64,000 bases of DNA from Hufsiella arboris (lineage in GTDB: Bacteria > Bacteroidota > Bacteroidia > Sphingobacteriales > Sphingobacteriaceae): the NCBI RefSeq assembly GCF_009834875.1, contig NZ_WVHT01000002.1, positions 620,001 through 684,000 on the forward strand, read 5' to 3'. Within the stretch, counting starts at the first letter, position 1. Every line of letters starts with the position of its first letter. This document shows, one piece after another, positions 18,087 through 26,926 of the stretch. The notes under the pieces were generated by a model. The model had not been told where the DNA came from, searched no databases, and saw only the letters and a list, made by a program, of their open reading frames with translations. Position numbers and translations under genes: made by a program.

Positions 18087-19313
18087 ATGAACAATACAGA
18101 CTTAAGCGGCATCGTCAACCAGGCAAAAGAATATATTACGTCCTATTTCCATTCACACAAGCAACGGGAATTTATTTATCATAACATCGATCATACGCAT
18201 AGAGTTATCGAATTTGCGGAAAAAATAGGCAGGCACTACCAGTTAAACGAGACGGATTTTTTCATTCTGCAGATTGCCGCGATTTTTCATGATTCCGGAT
18301 ATTTTACCAATAGCAAGGATCATGAGCGGGAAGGCGCCCGGCTGGCTGAGCAATACCTTCAACCCAGGGGCATAGACGAATCGGTAATTACAGCGGTAAA
18401 AAAAACTATAATGGCTACCGTTATGCCACAGAAGCCGGAAATATTAATCGAACAAATATTATGTGACGCTGACCTTTATCACCTGGGCACTACGGATTTT
18501 CCTGATCTTAACAAACTTATGAGAAAGGAGTATGAGCAAATTCATGGAGAGAAAATCTCAAAAGACGATTGGCGGCAAAAAACCATTGGCCTTTTCAACT
18601 CACATCACTATCAGACAGCTTACGCGAAGCAGCTCTTAGACGCGGGCAAAGACGAAAATCTGAAGGATCTCATTCAAAAACAGAAAGAAAATGATAAGCC
18701 AACTAATGAGAAGGCGGAATTTCCGGATCTTAATTCTGACTTAAAACATGGAGCCGACCGTCCTTCCCGGGGTATTGAAACTATGTTTCGTATCAGTTCG
18801 GGAAATCATCAGCGTTTAAGTGACATGGCCGATAACAAGGCTCATATTATGATTACTGTAAACGCAATCATATTGTCTGCGGTGATCAGCATTTTACTTC
18901 GCAAGCTCGACAGTTATTATTACCTCGCTTATCCAACGTACCTGATATTAATGATAAGTCTTGGCGCCATGATTTTTGCCGTTCTGGCTACCAGGCCAAG
19001 CATTCCGTCGGGAACATTCACCCAAAAGGATATCGAAGAAAAAAAGGTAAACCTTCTCTTTTTTGGAAACTTTTACCGGATGAATCTTGATGAATACGCT
19101 GCGGGCATGGAAAAAGTGATGAACGACCGTGAGTTCCTGTATGGCACACTGATCAAAGATTTGTACTTCCAGGGCATAACTCTGGGGAAAAAATATCGCC
19201 TGTTGCGCATATCCTATAATATTTTTATGTACGGACTTATCGTGTCCATTTTTGCTTTTGTTATTGTTTCGCTTGTTTATTCAAGTGAGCAGGTAACGGA
19301 TTTTTTTAATTAA
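18087..19313 (+). CDS. HD-domain/PycTM (DUF5706) membrane protein, Pycsar-type effector
   Basis: 408 residues from ATG 18087; ATG 18078 (overlapping the cyclase by 8 bp) is an alternative. Residues about 5-190 are an HD phosphohydrolase domain with the metal ligands His36, His68-Asp69 and Asp127. Residues about 229-405 match the PycTM domain: RGIETMFRISSGNH, then DNKAHIMITVNA, with hydrophobic helices at about 253-271, 278-301 and 378-398. PycTM proteins are membrane effectors of Pycsar anti-phage systems, triggered by cyclic pyrimidine nucleotides made by a partner cyclase. Here the cyclase is the gene directly upstream. Whether the HD domain hydrolyses the signal or another nucleotide is unknown. 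A defence role is inferred, not shown. Confidence 0.88.
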   Translation: MNNTDLSGIVNQAKEYITSYFHSHKQREFIYHNIDHTHRVIEFAEKIGRHYQLNETDFFILQIAAIFHDSGYFTNSKDHEREGARLAEQYLQPRGIDESVITAVKKTIMATVMPQKPEILIEQILCDADLYHLGTTDFPDLNKLMRKEYEQIHGEKISKDDWRQKTIGLFNSHHYQTAYAKQLLDAGKDENLKDLIQKQKENDKPTNEKAEFPDLNSDLKHGADRPSRGIETMFRISSGNHQRLSDMADNKAHIMITVNAIILSAVISILLRKLDSYYYLAYPTYLILMISLGAMIFAVLATRPSIPSGTFTQKDIEEKKVNLLFFGNFYRMNLDEYAAGMEKVMNDREFLYGTLIKDLYFQGITLGKKYRLLRISYNIFMYGLIVSIFAFVIVSLVYSSEQVTDFFN

Positions 19314-19341
19314 TACCCTAATAGATCTGCCTGAAAATTTT

Positions 19342-21426
19342 ATGAAAACAAGCCATTTTTTTAACAGGGATCTTAGTTGGCTGTCATTCAACGAACGTAT
19401 TTTACAGGAAGCTGGCCGCGACTCGGTGCCCTTAATGGAGCGTATCAAATTTTTATCAATCTTTTCATCTAACCTGGATGAATTTTACAGGGTACGCATG
19501 CCGGTTTTAATGGCACTTCAGCAACTTGACACCGACGAAGAAATTATTGGTAGCCATGGTAAAGATGTTGCTGCCACGGCAAGGGAAATCATTCAAAATC
19601 AACAAAGGTCTTTTGGAAATATTTTAACCGGGAAGCTGATACCTCTTTTAAAAGAAAATGGTTACCAGCTGATTTATGGCAAGCCGATCCCAGAATCGAT
19701 TATGCCGTCTGCCACTAATTGCTTCCTGCAGGAAGTGCTTACGTTTATTCAAATAGTTGATTTATCAGTTGAACCTGCATCATTTTTTCCCGAGAATAAT
19801 AAACTGTACCATGTTGTAACGATCAATGAAAATGGCTTGGATAAGATTCTCGTTATCAACATTCCATCAGACTGCCTGCCTCGCTTTTTTTCGTTTTCGG
19901 CGACGACCGGCTTGTTTATCCTTTTTCTTGATGATATTATCAGGCATCATTTGCAGTGGGTATTCCCTTCTTCAAGAGTTACTGGCTGCTATAGTTTTAA
20001 AATAACCCGGGATGCAGAAATAAACCTTAAGGACGATTACCCGGGGGATGTCGCAGATGCGCTCGCTGAACAGTTGGCGAAACGCGACTTTGGTAAGGCG
20101 ACACGGTTTCTATATCAGCCTGACATGCCGCTTGATACTTTCTATTTATTACTAAAAAAGCTGGATCTGTCCCCGGGCAGTGTCGCCGAAGGAGGCATAT
20201 ATCATAATTTAAAAGATTTGCAGCAGTTGCCGGTGAAAAATAAGGAATTAGAATACGAACCATGGCCGGCTGCCTTGTCGTCTGATATCAGTATTCAGCA
20301 AACGATTTTTGACCAAATCACAGATGCAGATCGGGTGGTTCATACGCCATACCAGCAATATAAAAACGTCATTCGTTTTTTTAACGAAGCGGTAGTAGAT
20401 CCCCTGATAGATGAGATTTACGTAACGCTGTATCGCGTTGCCAGCGACTCCCGCATTGTTCGTTCCTTAATAAGCGCAGCAAAAAATGGTAAAAAAGTAA
20501 CTGTACTCATTGAGTTAAAAGCCCGCTTTGACGAGGAAAATAATATTAAATGGGCAAAAACGATGAAACAGGCCGGCGTGCAGATCGTCTACAGCCGGAA
20601 TTCGTTAAAGGTCCACGCTAAAATTGCCCTTGTTAAACGGAATGAAAATAACGGTAAAGCCTATTACGGTCTGCTGGCAACGGGCAATTTCAATGAAACT
20701 ACGGCTGCATTTTATACCGATCATGTTCTTATGACAGCACACCGCGAAATGCTTTTGGAAATGGAACAACTGTTCATTTTTCTTTCAAAACGCGAGAAAA
20801 CAATTCCGGCAGACTTCGCGCCGTTCAAGCATTTATTAGTAGCGCAATTCAATTTACACCAGCACTTCTTAGATCTGATTGACCGGGAGATAGTAAATGC
20901 TTATAAAGGACTTCCGGCGGAAATATTCATCAAATTGAATAACCTTGAGGAGCGCTCACTCATCGCAAAACTTTACGAGGCATCGCTGGCGGGCGTAAAG
21001 ATAACGCTGATCGTAAGAAGTATTTGTTGCTTAATACCGGGAGTAGAGGGGCTAAGCGAAAATATTACCGTGATCCGGATTGTTGACCGCTACCTCGAGC
21101 ACGGGCGTGTTTTCATTTTTCATAATGCAGGCAATACAGAGGTATATGCGGGCTCGGCAGATTGGATGAACCGGAATATTTACCGGCGAGTTGAAGTTTG
21201 CTTTCCTATTTATGACGAACGTATTAAAAATGAATTTATTGACATCTTAAAACTGCAAACAGTGGATAATGTACAGGCTGTACAGCTCAATCGCGAGCTT
21301 GGAAATATGCCGTTACAATCTACTGGGAAACCTGTTCGCTCGCAGTATGAGATATACAGGTTTTTAAAAAACAAATCGATACCGGCTGAACCCGCCAGAA
21401 TTAAAAACATTACCGCATCAGACTGA
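19342..21426 (+). CDS. ppk1: Polyphosphate kinase 1
   Basis: 694 residues, normal length. The enzyme reversibly makes polyphosphate from ATP. The N-terminal domain has FFNRDLSWL and SSNLDEFYRVRMP signatures; the autophosphorylated histidine is His425 in LKVHAKIAL, and the second histidine is in YLEHGRVFIFH near residue 590. It begins 28 bp after the HD-PycTM gene, so probably in the same transcript. The operon link to a nucleotide-cyclase module is unusual and could tie a second messenger to polyphosphate level; this is speculation. Confidence 0.95.
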   Translation: MKTSHFFNRDLSWLSFNERILQEAGRDSVPLMERIKFLSIFSSNLDEFYRVRMPVLMALQQLDTDEEIIGSHGKDVAATAREIIQNQQRSFGNILTGKLIPLLKENGYQLIYGKPIPESIMPSATNCFLQEVLTFIQIVDLSVEPASFFPENNKLYHVVTINENGLDKILVINIPSDCLPRFFSFSATTGLFILFLDDIIRHHLQWVFPSSRVTGCYSFKITRDAEINLKDDYPGDVADALAEQLAKRDFGKATRFLYQPDMPLDTFYLLLKKLDLSPGSVAEGGIYHNLKDLQQLPVKNKELEYEPWPAALSSDISIQQTIFDQITDADRVVHTPYQQYKNVIRFFNEAVVDPLIDEIYVTLYRVASDSRIVRSLISAAKNGKKVTVLIELKARFDEENNIKWAKTMKQAGVQIVYSRNSLKVHAKIALVKRNENNGKAYYGLLATGNFNETTAAFYTDHVLMTAHREMLLEMEQLFIFLSKREKTIPADFAPFKHLLVAQFNLHQHFLDLIDREIVNAYKGLPAEIFIKLNNLEERSLIAKLYEASLAGVKITLIVRSICCLIPGVEGLSENITVIRIVDRYLEHGRVFIFHNAGNTEVYAGSADWMNRNIYRRVEVCFPIYDERIKNEFIDILKLQTVDNVQAVQLNRELGNMPLQSTGKPVRSQYEIYRFLKNKSIPAEPARIKNITASD

Positions 21427-21498
21427 CATTTTGTATATTCGATTACTAATCAATCGGATAACCCAAAAAAAACACTTTTATGTCTGGGTTGTAACTAA

Positions 21499-21975
21499 AA
21501 TCTTTCCAAAGAGATTCGTTATAATTCAATTATTTCAACGCTTATTTATGCCTGGCTGTTAGCTGGAACACTTGACGCGCTCGCAGCGATTTTCCTGCTT
21601 GCTCATGGTCACGCCGCCGGCGTATTTCGATATATCGCCAGTGCGGCTTTTGGAAAAGATGCATTTTCAGGTGGCGCCGGTTATATCTGGTTTGGCCTTT
21701 TAGCGCATTACTTTATCGCTTTTTGCTTTACAGCTTTTTATTTTATCATTTATCCATATCTGACGTTCCTGAAAAGAAACGTTATCCTCAGTGCGGTTAT
21801 ATACGGCTTATTTGTCCAGCTAGTAATGACGTTTTTAGTTCTGCCGCTTACTCAATTACAAACCGGTCCATTTAATGCGATGTCTTTTATTAAAAATGCG
21901 GTGATACTAATGTTTAGTATAGGTTTGCCGGTTGCGTTGCTGCGGCAGCGTTACGACAAACAAAAAACTGTTTAA
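21499..21975 (+). CDS. Four-helix membrane protein frame without ATG/GTG/TTG start
   Basis: Between ppk1 and the DUF1223 gene a 158-codon frame runs without a stop to TAA at 21973. From about 21538 it encodes a plausible protein with four hydrophobic helices (AWLLAGTLDALAAIFLL; a helix around IWFGLLAHYFIAF; VIYGLFVQLVM; a last one around MFSIGLPVALL). The frame has no ATG, GTG or TTG before the middle; the nearest upstream in-frame stop is at 21496. Either it starts on ATT (e.g. 21514), a frameshift near 21480-21496 severed an ATG at 21480, or the start has mutated. It resembles small Bacteroidota membrane proteins I cannot name with certainty. Confidence 0.5.
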   Translation, partial: NLSKEIRYNSIISTLIYAWLLAGTLDALAAIFLLAHGHAAGVFRYIASAAFGKDAFSGGAGYIWFGLLAHYFIAFCFTAFYFIIYPYLTFLKRNVILSAVIYGLFVQLVMTFLVLPLTQLQTGPFNAMSFIKNAVILMFSIGLPVALLRQRYDKQKTV

Positions 21976-21986
21976 AATTCAAAGTC

Positions 21987-22709
21987 ATGAATACAAGTGT
22001 GGTTTTCTTGTTACTGATTTTATGTGGATTCGTTCAATCAGATAACAGCGCTAAAAGCTTTGCTTTGGTTGAGTTGTTTACTTCAGAGGGTTGCTCCAGC
22101 TGCCCTAAGGCTGAGCAGTTACTAAAAAAATTAGAGACTCAATATGCTGGTAAGCAAGTATTCGTAATGGAACTTCATGTTGATTACTGGGATAAATATG
22201 GATGGAAAGATCCTTACAGCAAACACGAGTTTACCGAAAGGCAGAACGAATATTGCAAGTTTTTAAAATCGCAGGTTTATACTCCGCAAGCGGTTGTGAA
22301 CGGTAAGGAACCATTTTTGGGAAGCGATAGCATAAAAGTAGACCGGTCGATAAATTGGTTTTTAAACCAACCAACGCTTGCCAATACTCCTGAATACTCC
22401 GTTTCCACAACAGGGAATCAAATTAAAATAACATGTACTGCCGACAAGGAATTGAAAGGCAATCGACTAATTGCCGCTGTAGTAGAAAACGGTGGAACCA
22501 ATAATGTCACTGCCGGTGAAAATAGCGGCAAAACATTAAATCACATCAATATTGTTCATGAATTGGTTTCCACTAAGATTGGCGGATCACAAACGGAACT
22601 GGTTGTAAATCTGTCGGAAAAGGAAAAATCCGGTTACAATCTGATTGTGTTTACCCAGCATCCCAGAAACTACGGCATTACTTCGGTAAAGGAATTGAAA
22701 TTAAACTGA
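21987..22709 (+). CDS. DUF1223 thioredoxin-like exported protein
   Basis: 240 residues. A hydrophobic signal segment (about 3-17) is followed by a thioredoxin-like domain whose active-site-like motif CSSCP lies in FTSEGCSSCPKAEQL, typical of DUF1223. A disulfide-related or copper-related extracytoplasmic role is often suggested; none is proven. The C-terminal part from about residue 135 is beta-rich. Starts 11 bp after the start-less membrane frame. Confidence 0.85.
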   Translation: MNTSVVFLLLILCGFVQSDNSAKSFALVELFTSEGCSSCPKAEQLLKKLETQYAGKQVFVMELHVDYWDKYGWKDPYSKHEFTERQNEYCKFLKSQVYTPQAVVNGKEPFLGSDSIKVDRSINWFLNQPTLANTPEYSVSTTGNQIKITCTADKELKGNRLIAAVVENGGTNNVTAGENSGKTLNHINIVHELVSTKIGGSQTELVVNLSEKEKSGYNLIVFTQHPRNYGITSVKELKLN

Positions 22710-22718
22710 TTGATTCTT

Positions 22719-23402
22719 CTACTTCGTTTTAACAGGCGTAAGCAACAGCTTCCGAAATTCAACTTCCGAGCCTTCAGCCTGTAAAGCGATTTGACCCTTT
22801 TGAGCGGTACAGTTGTAACCTGAATTTACCTGGTCGCCGTTCACCCAAACCTTAATAGTGTTTTTAACACATTCGATGATCATTGTATTCCACTCACCAA
22901 CCGGCTTTTCAGAATTATCCGTCAGGTTTTTTATGCGGCGCAATTTATCACCGGTAGTTCCCCAATTTTCCTTGGGTCCGCGGCGGCTTTCCATATCCGG
23001 AACGGTAATGTCTTCGGCGATGCACCAAAAATCACCGGCATTCTGGTTTTCCATTTGTACCTCGATAGATTTCGGAAACATTCCGTACAACGCTCTCGGT
23101 GTAGAAGCGTGGACCAGCACACCACAATTTCCGGGTTTGCCGGCAAAGCGGTACTGCACTTCCAGCTTATAGTTTGCATATATTTTATCAGTGATTAAAT
23201 GGCCGCCGGGAGTACCCAAACTCACCAATAACCCATTTCGAACAATAAAAGGTTTTTTTGCATCAGCATTTTTATCCATTTCAGGGACATCCATATGCCA
23301 ACCGGTTAGATCTTTCCCATTAAATAAATTAGTGGATTTCGTTTGTGAATGCGCAATCGTTTGACAAAGCAAAGCGATTAAAAAAGCTGCAATAATTTTC
23401 AT
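22719..23402 (-). CDS. DUF1080 (3-keto-disaccharide hydrolase family) exported protein
   Basis: 227 residues with a signal peptide (residues 1-19, ending HSQ). The NLFNGKDLTGWH motif, the YRFAGKPGNCGVLVH strand pattern and VEVQM-like segment identify DUF1080, a concanavalin-like jelly roll common in Bacteroidota. Family members act on or bind carbohydrates; some are 3-keto-glucoside lyases/hydrolases. Convergent to the DUF1223 gene at 9 bp. Likely periplasmic. Confidence 0.88.
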   Translation of the reverse strand: MKIIAAFLIALLCQTIAHSQTKSTNLFNGKDLTGWHMDVPEMDKNADAKKPFIVRNGLLVSLGTPGGHLITDKIYANYKLEVQYRFAGKPGNCGVLVHASTPRALYGMFPKSIEVQMENQNAGDFWCIAEDITVPDMESRRGPKENWGTTGDKLRRIKNLTDNSEKPVGEWNTMIIECVKNTIKVWVNGDQVNSGYNCTAQKGQIALQAEGSEVEFRKLLLTPVKTK

Positions 23403-23420
23403 GTTCGCTGATGATGATAA

Positions 23421-25310
23421 TTAGACAGAGGTTATCTTAAATTCTGTTCTTCTGTTTTGCTGCCGGCCTGTTTCGGTTGTATTTTCAGCAACCGGCATAC
23501 TTTTGCCGTAGCCTTTATATGTTAATCTTGCCGGATTTATTTTGTGTTCGGTGAGAAACTGGTAAACCGATTTCGCCCGATTTTGAGACAGAACCAGGTT
23601 CAATTTTTCGTCGCCGACATTATCTGTGTGCCCGGAAATCTCGATAGAAACTTTAGGATTTTTATTAAGAAAGTCGACCAGTTGCTGTAATTCTGTTTTA
23701 GACTCTGGGAGAAGATCGTATTTATTTGTATCGAAGAAGATATTGTTTAACACCACCATATTCCCCGGTTCAATTTTCTGAAGCTCTATTTTGAGAATGA
23801 ATGGCTTATTCGCAGAGGCCGGTTTGTCTAATGAAAAGTTCTGGGAATAAAAAAGATAGCCCTCGCGTTCAATATTTAATGCGAATTTATTTCCCGCCGG
23901 CATTGTAGCTAAAAAAATCCCTTCATCATCTGAGGTATCGTCGTAAACCACTTGCTCGCTTTTCAAATTTGTGATTTTAACACCGGCATCGAGTGGTTCC
24001 TTTGTCTTTTTATCTACAACTAATCCTTTGACGTAAGTAACAGGAAGCGGCCTTATTTTTTCAGGCATTGGAAAGCTGTAAATATCTAGGCTGCCATTGC
24101 CATCTTTTTGTTTGGCCGAATAGAAGGCAGTCTTACCATCACTGCTTACGAAAAGGCCGCTTTCTTCTCCAAAAGTATTGATCGGATATCCTAAATTTTG
24201 TGGTTTTTGCCATTTTCCCGAAACATCTTTACGGCTCATAAATAAATCCTTGTTGCCAAGACCAGGCCAGCCATTGGACGAAAAATATAGCGTTTCATTA
24301 TCCGGATGGATAAAAGGCGACTGCTCATCGAATGGGGTATTAATTTCCGGCCCTAAATTTTCAGGTTCTGACCATGAGCCACCTTCCTTTAAGTCTGATT
24401 TCCATATATCATAACCACCTAAACCACCAGGGCGTGTACTGACAAAATATAGTGTTTTTCCATCAGCACTCAGCGATGGTTGAGATTCCCATCCGGGCGA
24501 ATTTACCGGCGCGCCAATGTTAAAGGGCTGACTCCAGTTTTTTCCTTCACGTTTTGAAAAATAGATATCGCAGCGTCCCATACCGTCCGGACGGTTACAG
24601 CCTGTAAAAAACAGGTATAAGCCATCCGGCGAAATACATTGCGCGCCTTCATTAAACTCCTTTGTATTGATGTTATTACTTAAAAATATTGCAGGCGACC
24701 ATTGCCCGTTCTTTTTTATGCTTTTATAAAAATCTTCATTTCCGTTTGCCTGCCTGGTAAATATCAGAGTTTCTTCGTCTGCTGTTACCACGGGCAGGTA
24801 TTCCTGGTTAGTAGTATTAACGGCATTTCCAAGGTTAACCGGTTTAAAAGGAAGAGGGTCTTTTATGGCCTGCGTGCTGAAACTGCAATCCTGCAAAAAT
24901 TTATTTGCTGTTTTTCTCCCGCTTTCACTGATATCAGAAAAACCGAGATATTTTGTAAGGTGGGTTATAGCGTTCTGATAATCGCCGGTATTGATTTCAC
25001 TTTCCGCCAGGCTTAAATAGGCCGGAGCATAGAAATTCGGGTCGATGGAAATAACCTTTAAATAGCTCTCTTTAGCTTCCTGAAATCGTTGCTGCCGGCG
25101 ATAAATGTCCCCTAATTGCTGATAGGCGGCAGTGAAATTATTATCCGCGGTGACAGCTGTTTTAAGCTGTTCGATCGCTTTATCGTAGGATTTATAGCTT
25201 ATAAACTTACCAGCTTCAGCGTAGGCTTCTTTTGCCGCGACCTTAGATGCATTTTGGGCAAAAGCAGTAAAGGAAACCGATACTGTTAAAACAAGAAAAA
25301 AAGACTTCAT
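23421..25310 (-). CDS. PorE-like OmpA protein with TPR and beta-propeller
   Basis: 629 residues. Signal peptide 1-18 (AFAQ), then TPR repeats (about 30-150), a PD40 beta-propeller (about 170-420), a carboxypeptidase-regulatory-like domain (about 428-510) and a C-terminal OmpA peptidoglycan-binding domain (about 525-629, with SGHTDNVGD and NRRTEFKI). This domain order is that of PorE, the T9SS component linking the secretion machine to peptidoglycan. Bacteroidota genomes carry several such paralogues, so assignment to PorE is not certain. A T9SS cargo at 56343-58595 shows that T9SS exists in this organism. Confidence 0.85.
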   Translation of the reverse strand: MKSFFLVLTVSVSFTAFAQNASKVAAKEAYAEAGKFISYKSYDKAIEQLKTAVTADNNFTAAYQQLGDIYRRQQRFQEAKESYLKVISIDPNFYAPAYLSLAESEINTGDYQNAITHLTKYLGFSDISESGRKTANKFLQDCSFSTQAIKDPLPFKPVNLGNAVNTTNQEYLPVVTADEETLIFTRQANGNEDFYKSIKKNGQWSPAIFLSNNINTKEFNEGAQCISPDGLYLFFTGCNRPDGMGRCDIYFSKREGKNWSQPFNIGAPVNSPGWESQPSLSADGKTLYFVSTRPGGLGGYDIWKSDLKEGGSWSEPENLGPEINTPFDEQSPFIHPDNETLYFSSNGWPGLGNKDLFMSRKDVSGKWQKPQNLGYPINTFGEESGLFVSSDGKTAFYSAKQKDGNGSLDIYSFPMPEKIRPLPVTYVKGLVVDKKTKEPLDAGVKITNLKSEQVVYDDTSDDEGIFLATMPAGNKFALNIEREGYLFYSQNFSLDKPASANKPFILKIELQKIEPGNMVVLNNIFFDTNKYDLLPESKTELQQLVDFLNKNPKVSIEISGHTDNVGDEKLNLVLSQNRAKSVYQFLTEHKINPARLTYKGYGKSMPVAENTTETGRQQNRRTEFKITSV

Positions 25311-25353
25311 AACTGGTGTTGAAAACGCCTCAAGTTACGAATCTTGCCTTAAA

Positions 25354-25977
25354 TCAGGGAATGTTGAGGTATTTATGTGTTTGTAAGGAAATCTCCCATT
25401 TTGGATTTTCCTTTACGTAGTCGATGATAAGAGGGGTAATTGCTTGAGCTTTGGACCATTCTGGCTGCAGATACAATTTACAATTTTCAGAAACTTGTGT
25501 AGCATATTGTTCAGCCCACTCAAAGTCACTTTTGTTAAAAACGATAACTTTCAATTCCCCGGCATATGGTGTCACATCCAGGCGTGGCGCTTTAAACTTT
25601 TTAGGCGAAAGGCATATCCAGTCCCAATTGCCGGAAAGCGGATAAGCACCCGAAGTTTCAATAAATGTTTTTATACCACGTTTTTGCAGTTCGGATGTCA
25701 GATAATCGAGGTTGTAGATTAGTGGCTCGCCGCCGGTTATAACAACTGTTTTTCCCGGATACTTCGCCGCATTTTCGACTATAGTATCGGCAGCAGTAAG
25801 CGGATGAAGTTCTGCATCCCAGCTTTCTTTTACATCGCACCAATGACAGCCAACATCACAGCCTCCCAAACGGATGAAATACGCAGCCTTGCCGGTATGA
25901 TAACCTTCACCCTGGATGGTGTAAAATTCCTCCATTAAAGGCAATAAAGTTCCGTCGGCTGGTATTTGATGGGGCAT
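25354..25977 (-). CDS. queE: 7-carboxy-7-deazaguanine synthase (radical SAM)
   Basis: 207 residues. The radical-SAM cysteines are Cys40, Cys44 and Cys47 (GGCDVGCHWCD), the QueE form of the cluster motif. The enzyme converts 6-carboxy-tetrahydropterin to 7-carboxy-7-deazaguanine for queuosine. No other que gene is in the window. Divergent from the Rieske gene with 41 bp between starts; a perfect -7 box lies in that gap. Confidence 0.95.
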   Translation of the reverse strand: MPHQIPADGTLLPLMEEFYTIQGEGYHTGKAAYFIRLGGCDVGCHWCDVKESWDAELHPLTAADTIVENAAKYPGKTVVITGGEPLIYNLDYLTSELQKRGIKTFIETSGAYPLSGNWDWICLSPKKFKAPRLDVTPYAGELKVIVFNKSDFEWAEQYATQVSENCKLYLQPEWSKAQAITPLIIDYVKENPKWEISLQTHKYLNIP

Positions 25978-25994
25978 TATGTATTTTTAGCCTG

Positions 25995-26002
25995 CAAATA
26001 TA
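25995..26002 (-). promoter_or_regulatory. Bacteroidota -7 box of queE
   Basis: On the minus strand these bases read TATATTTG, matching TAnnTTTG, 17 bp upstream of the queE ATG; a transcript would have a leader of roughly a dozen bases. No good TTTG -33 element is seen at the usual distance. Confidence 0.4.
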
Positions 26003-26018
26003 ACTATTGCGGCACAAG

Positions 26019-26363
26019 ATGAAGGACGTCAAAATTTACGGGCCGGATATATTACAGGCAAATGACTTCGTTGAAAGCCTAAAGGCAGCTGGCAGACATA
26101 TATGTGTTATAAAAACCGACGGCCAATTTTATGCGACCCAGCCTAAATGTCCGCATGCCGGTGCCCGTTTAAGTGAAGGTTGGTGTGAAAATAAAAAACT
26201 TGTTTGCCCGTATCATCGTTATCAGTATGATTTGGAAACCGGGAGAGGAGCAGTGGGGCAGGGAGATTATATAACTATTTATCCCGTGGAAATTAAACCG
26301 GATGGGGTATATGTCAAACTTCCGGAAGCATTTGGTTTTATAAAGAAACTGTTTAAGATATGA
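26019..26363 (+). CDS. Rieske-type [2Fe-2S] protein
   Basis: 114 residues from ATG 26019 (TTG 26007 possible). The Rieske ligands are Cys44-x-His46 (CPHAG) and Cys63-x2-His66 (CPYHRY), so a [2Fe-2S] cluster with two Cys and two His is expected. There is no signal or membrane segment, so it is a cytoplasmic ferredoxin-like carrier. The stop overlaps the start of the next gene (ATGA). Confidence 0.9.
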   Translation: MKDVKIYGPDILQANDFVESLKAAGRHICVIKTDGQFYATQPKCPHAGARLSEGWCENKKLVCPYHRYQYDLETGRGAVGQGDYITIYPVEIKPDGVYVKLPEAFGFIKKLFKI

Positions 26364-26800
26364 CTATTCAGAACATCGATCATCTTACTGAGAGCTTTTA
26401 TAAAAGCATATCGTTCGACCAGGAACATTATCCAAACTTCGATTTACTGCAGGACTTGTTTTTAGGAACAGGTAATTTGTTGAATAACACATTTGAAAAA
26501 CCGCTGGAATTTACGGTACAAAGTTTCGCCCAGGCTATGATGCAGCAGATTGAAGCTGGCAATACCAGTTTCTTTGCACAACAGGAAATTGCCGACAAAA
26601 CTGAAATATTCGGTAAGATTGCCCAACGCAGGAGCGTTTACGAATACAGCTTCAAGAGGGAACAAATAGAAAGGTGGCCTCGCGGCGTGAATTATATCGA
26701 GTATGTTTTTAAAAACGAAAGATGGTTTATCACATCGATGGTTTGGTGTGATGAAACTGATTTGTGCAAAATACCAGAAGAGTGGTTGCCCAGGATTTAG
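26360..26800 (+). CDS. Unknown small cytoplasmic protein, possibly NTF2-like
   Basis: 146 residues with no signal peptide. No family recognised; a helical N-terminus followed by a beta-rich C-terminal half with conserved aromatic residues (YIEYVFKNERWFITSMVW) is compatible with the SnoaL/NTF2-like fold. Its ATG overlaps the Rieske stop, so the two are translated together and may function together. Confidence 0.65.
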   Translation: MTIQNIDHLTESFYKSISFDQEHYPNFDLLQDLFLGTGNLLNNTFEKPLEFTVQSFAQAMMQQIEAGNTSFFAQQEIADKTEIFGKIAQRRSVYEYSFKREQIERWPRGVNYIEYVFKNERWFITSMVWCDETDLCKIPEEWLPRI

Positions 26801-26926
26801 GTTTGTTTATGGTTAGGTAATCATCGAAGCTTGTCGTGATAACAGTAAAATGGATGCGTATTTTTAACTAATTTTAACTTATTGGTTAATACTAAATGTT
26901 TATTTTAGCTTATCAGCATTCGTTAT

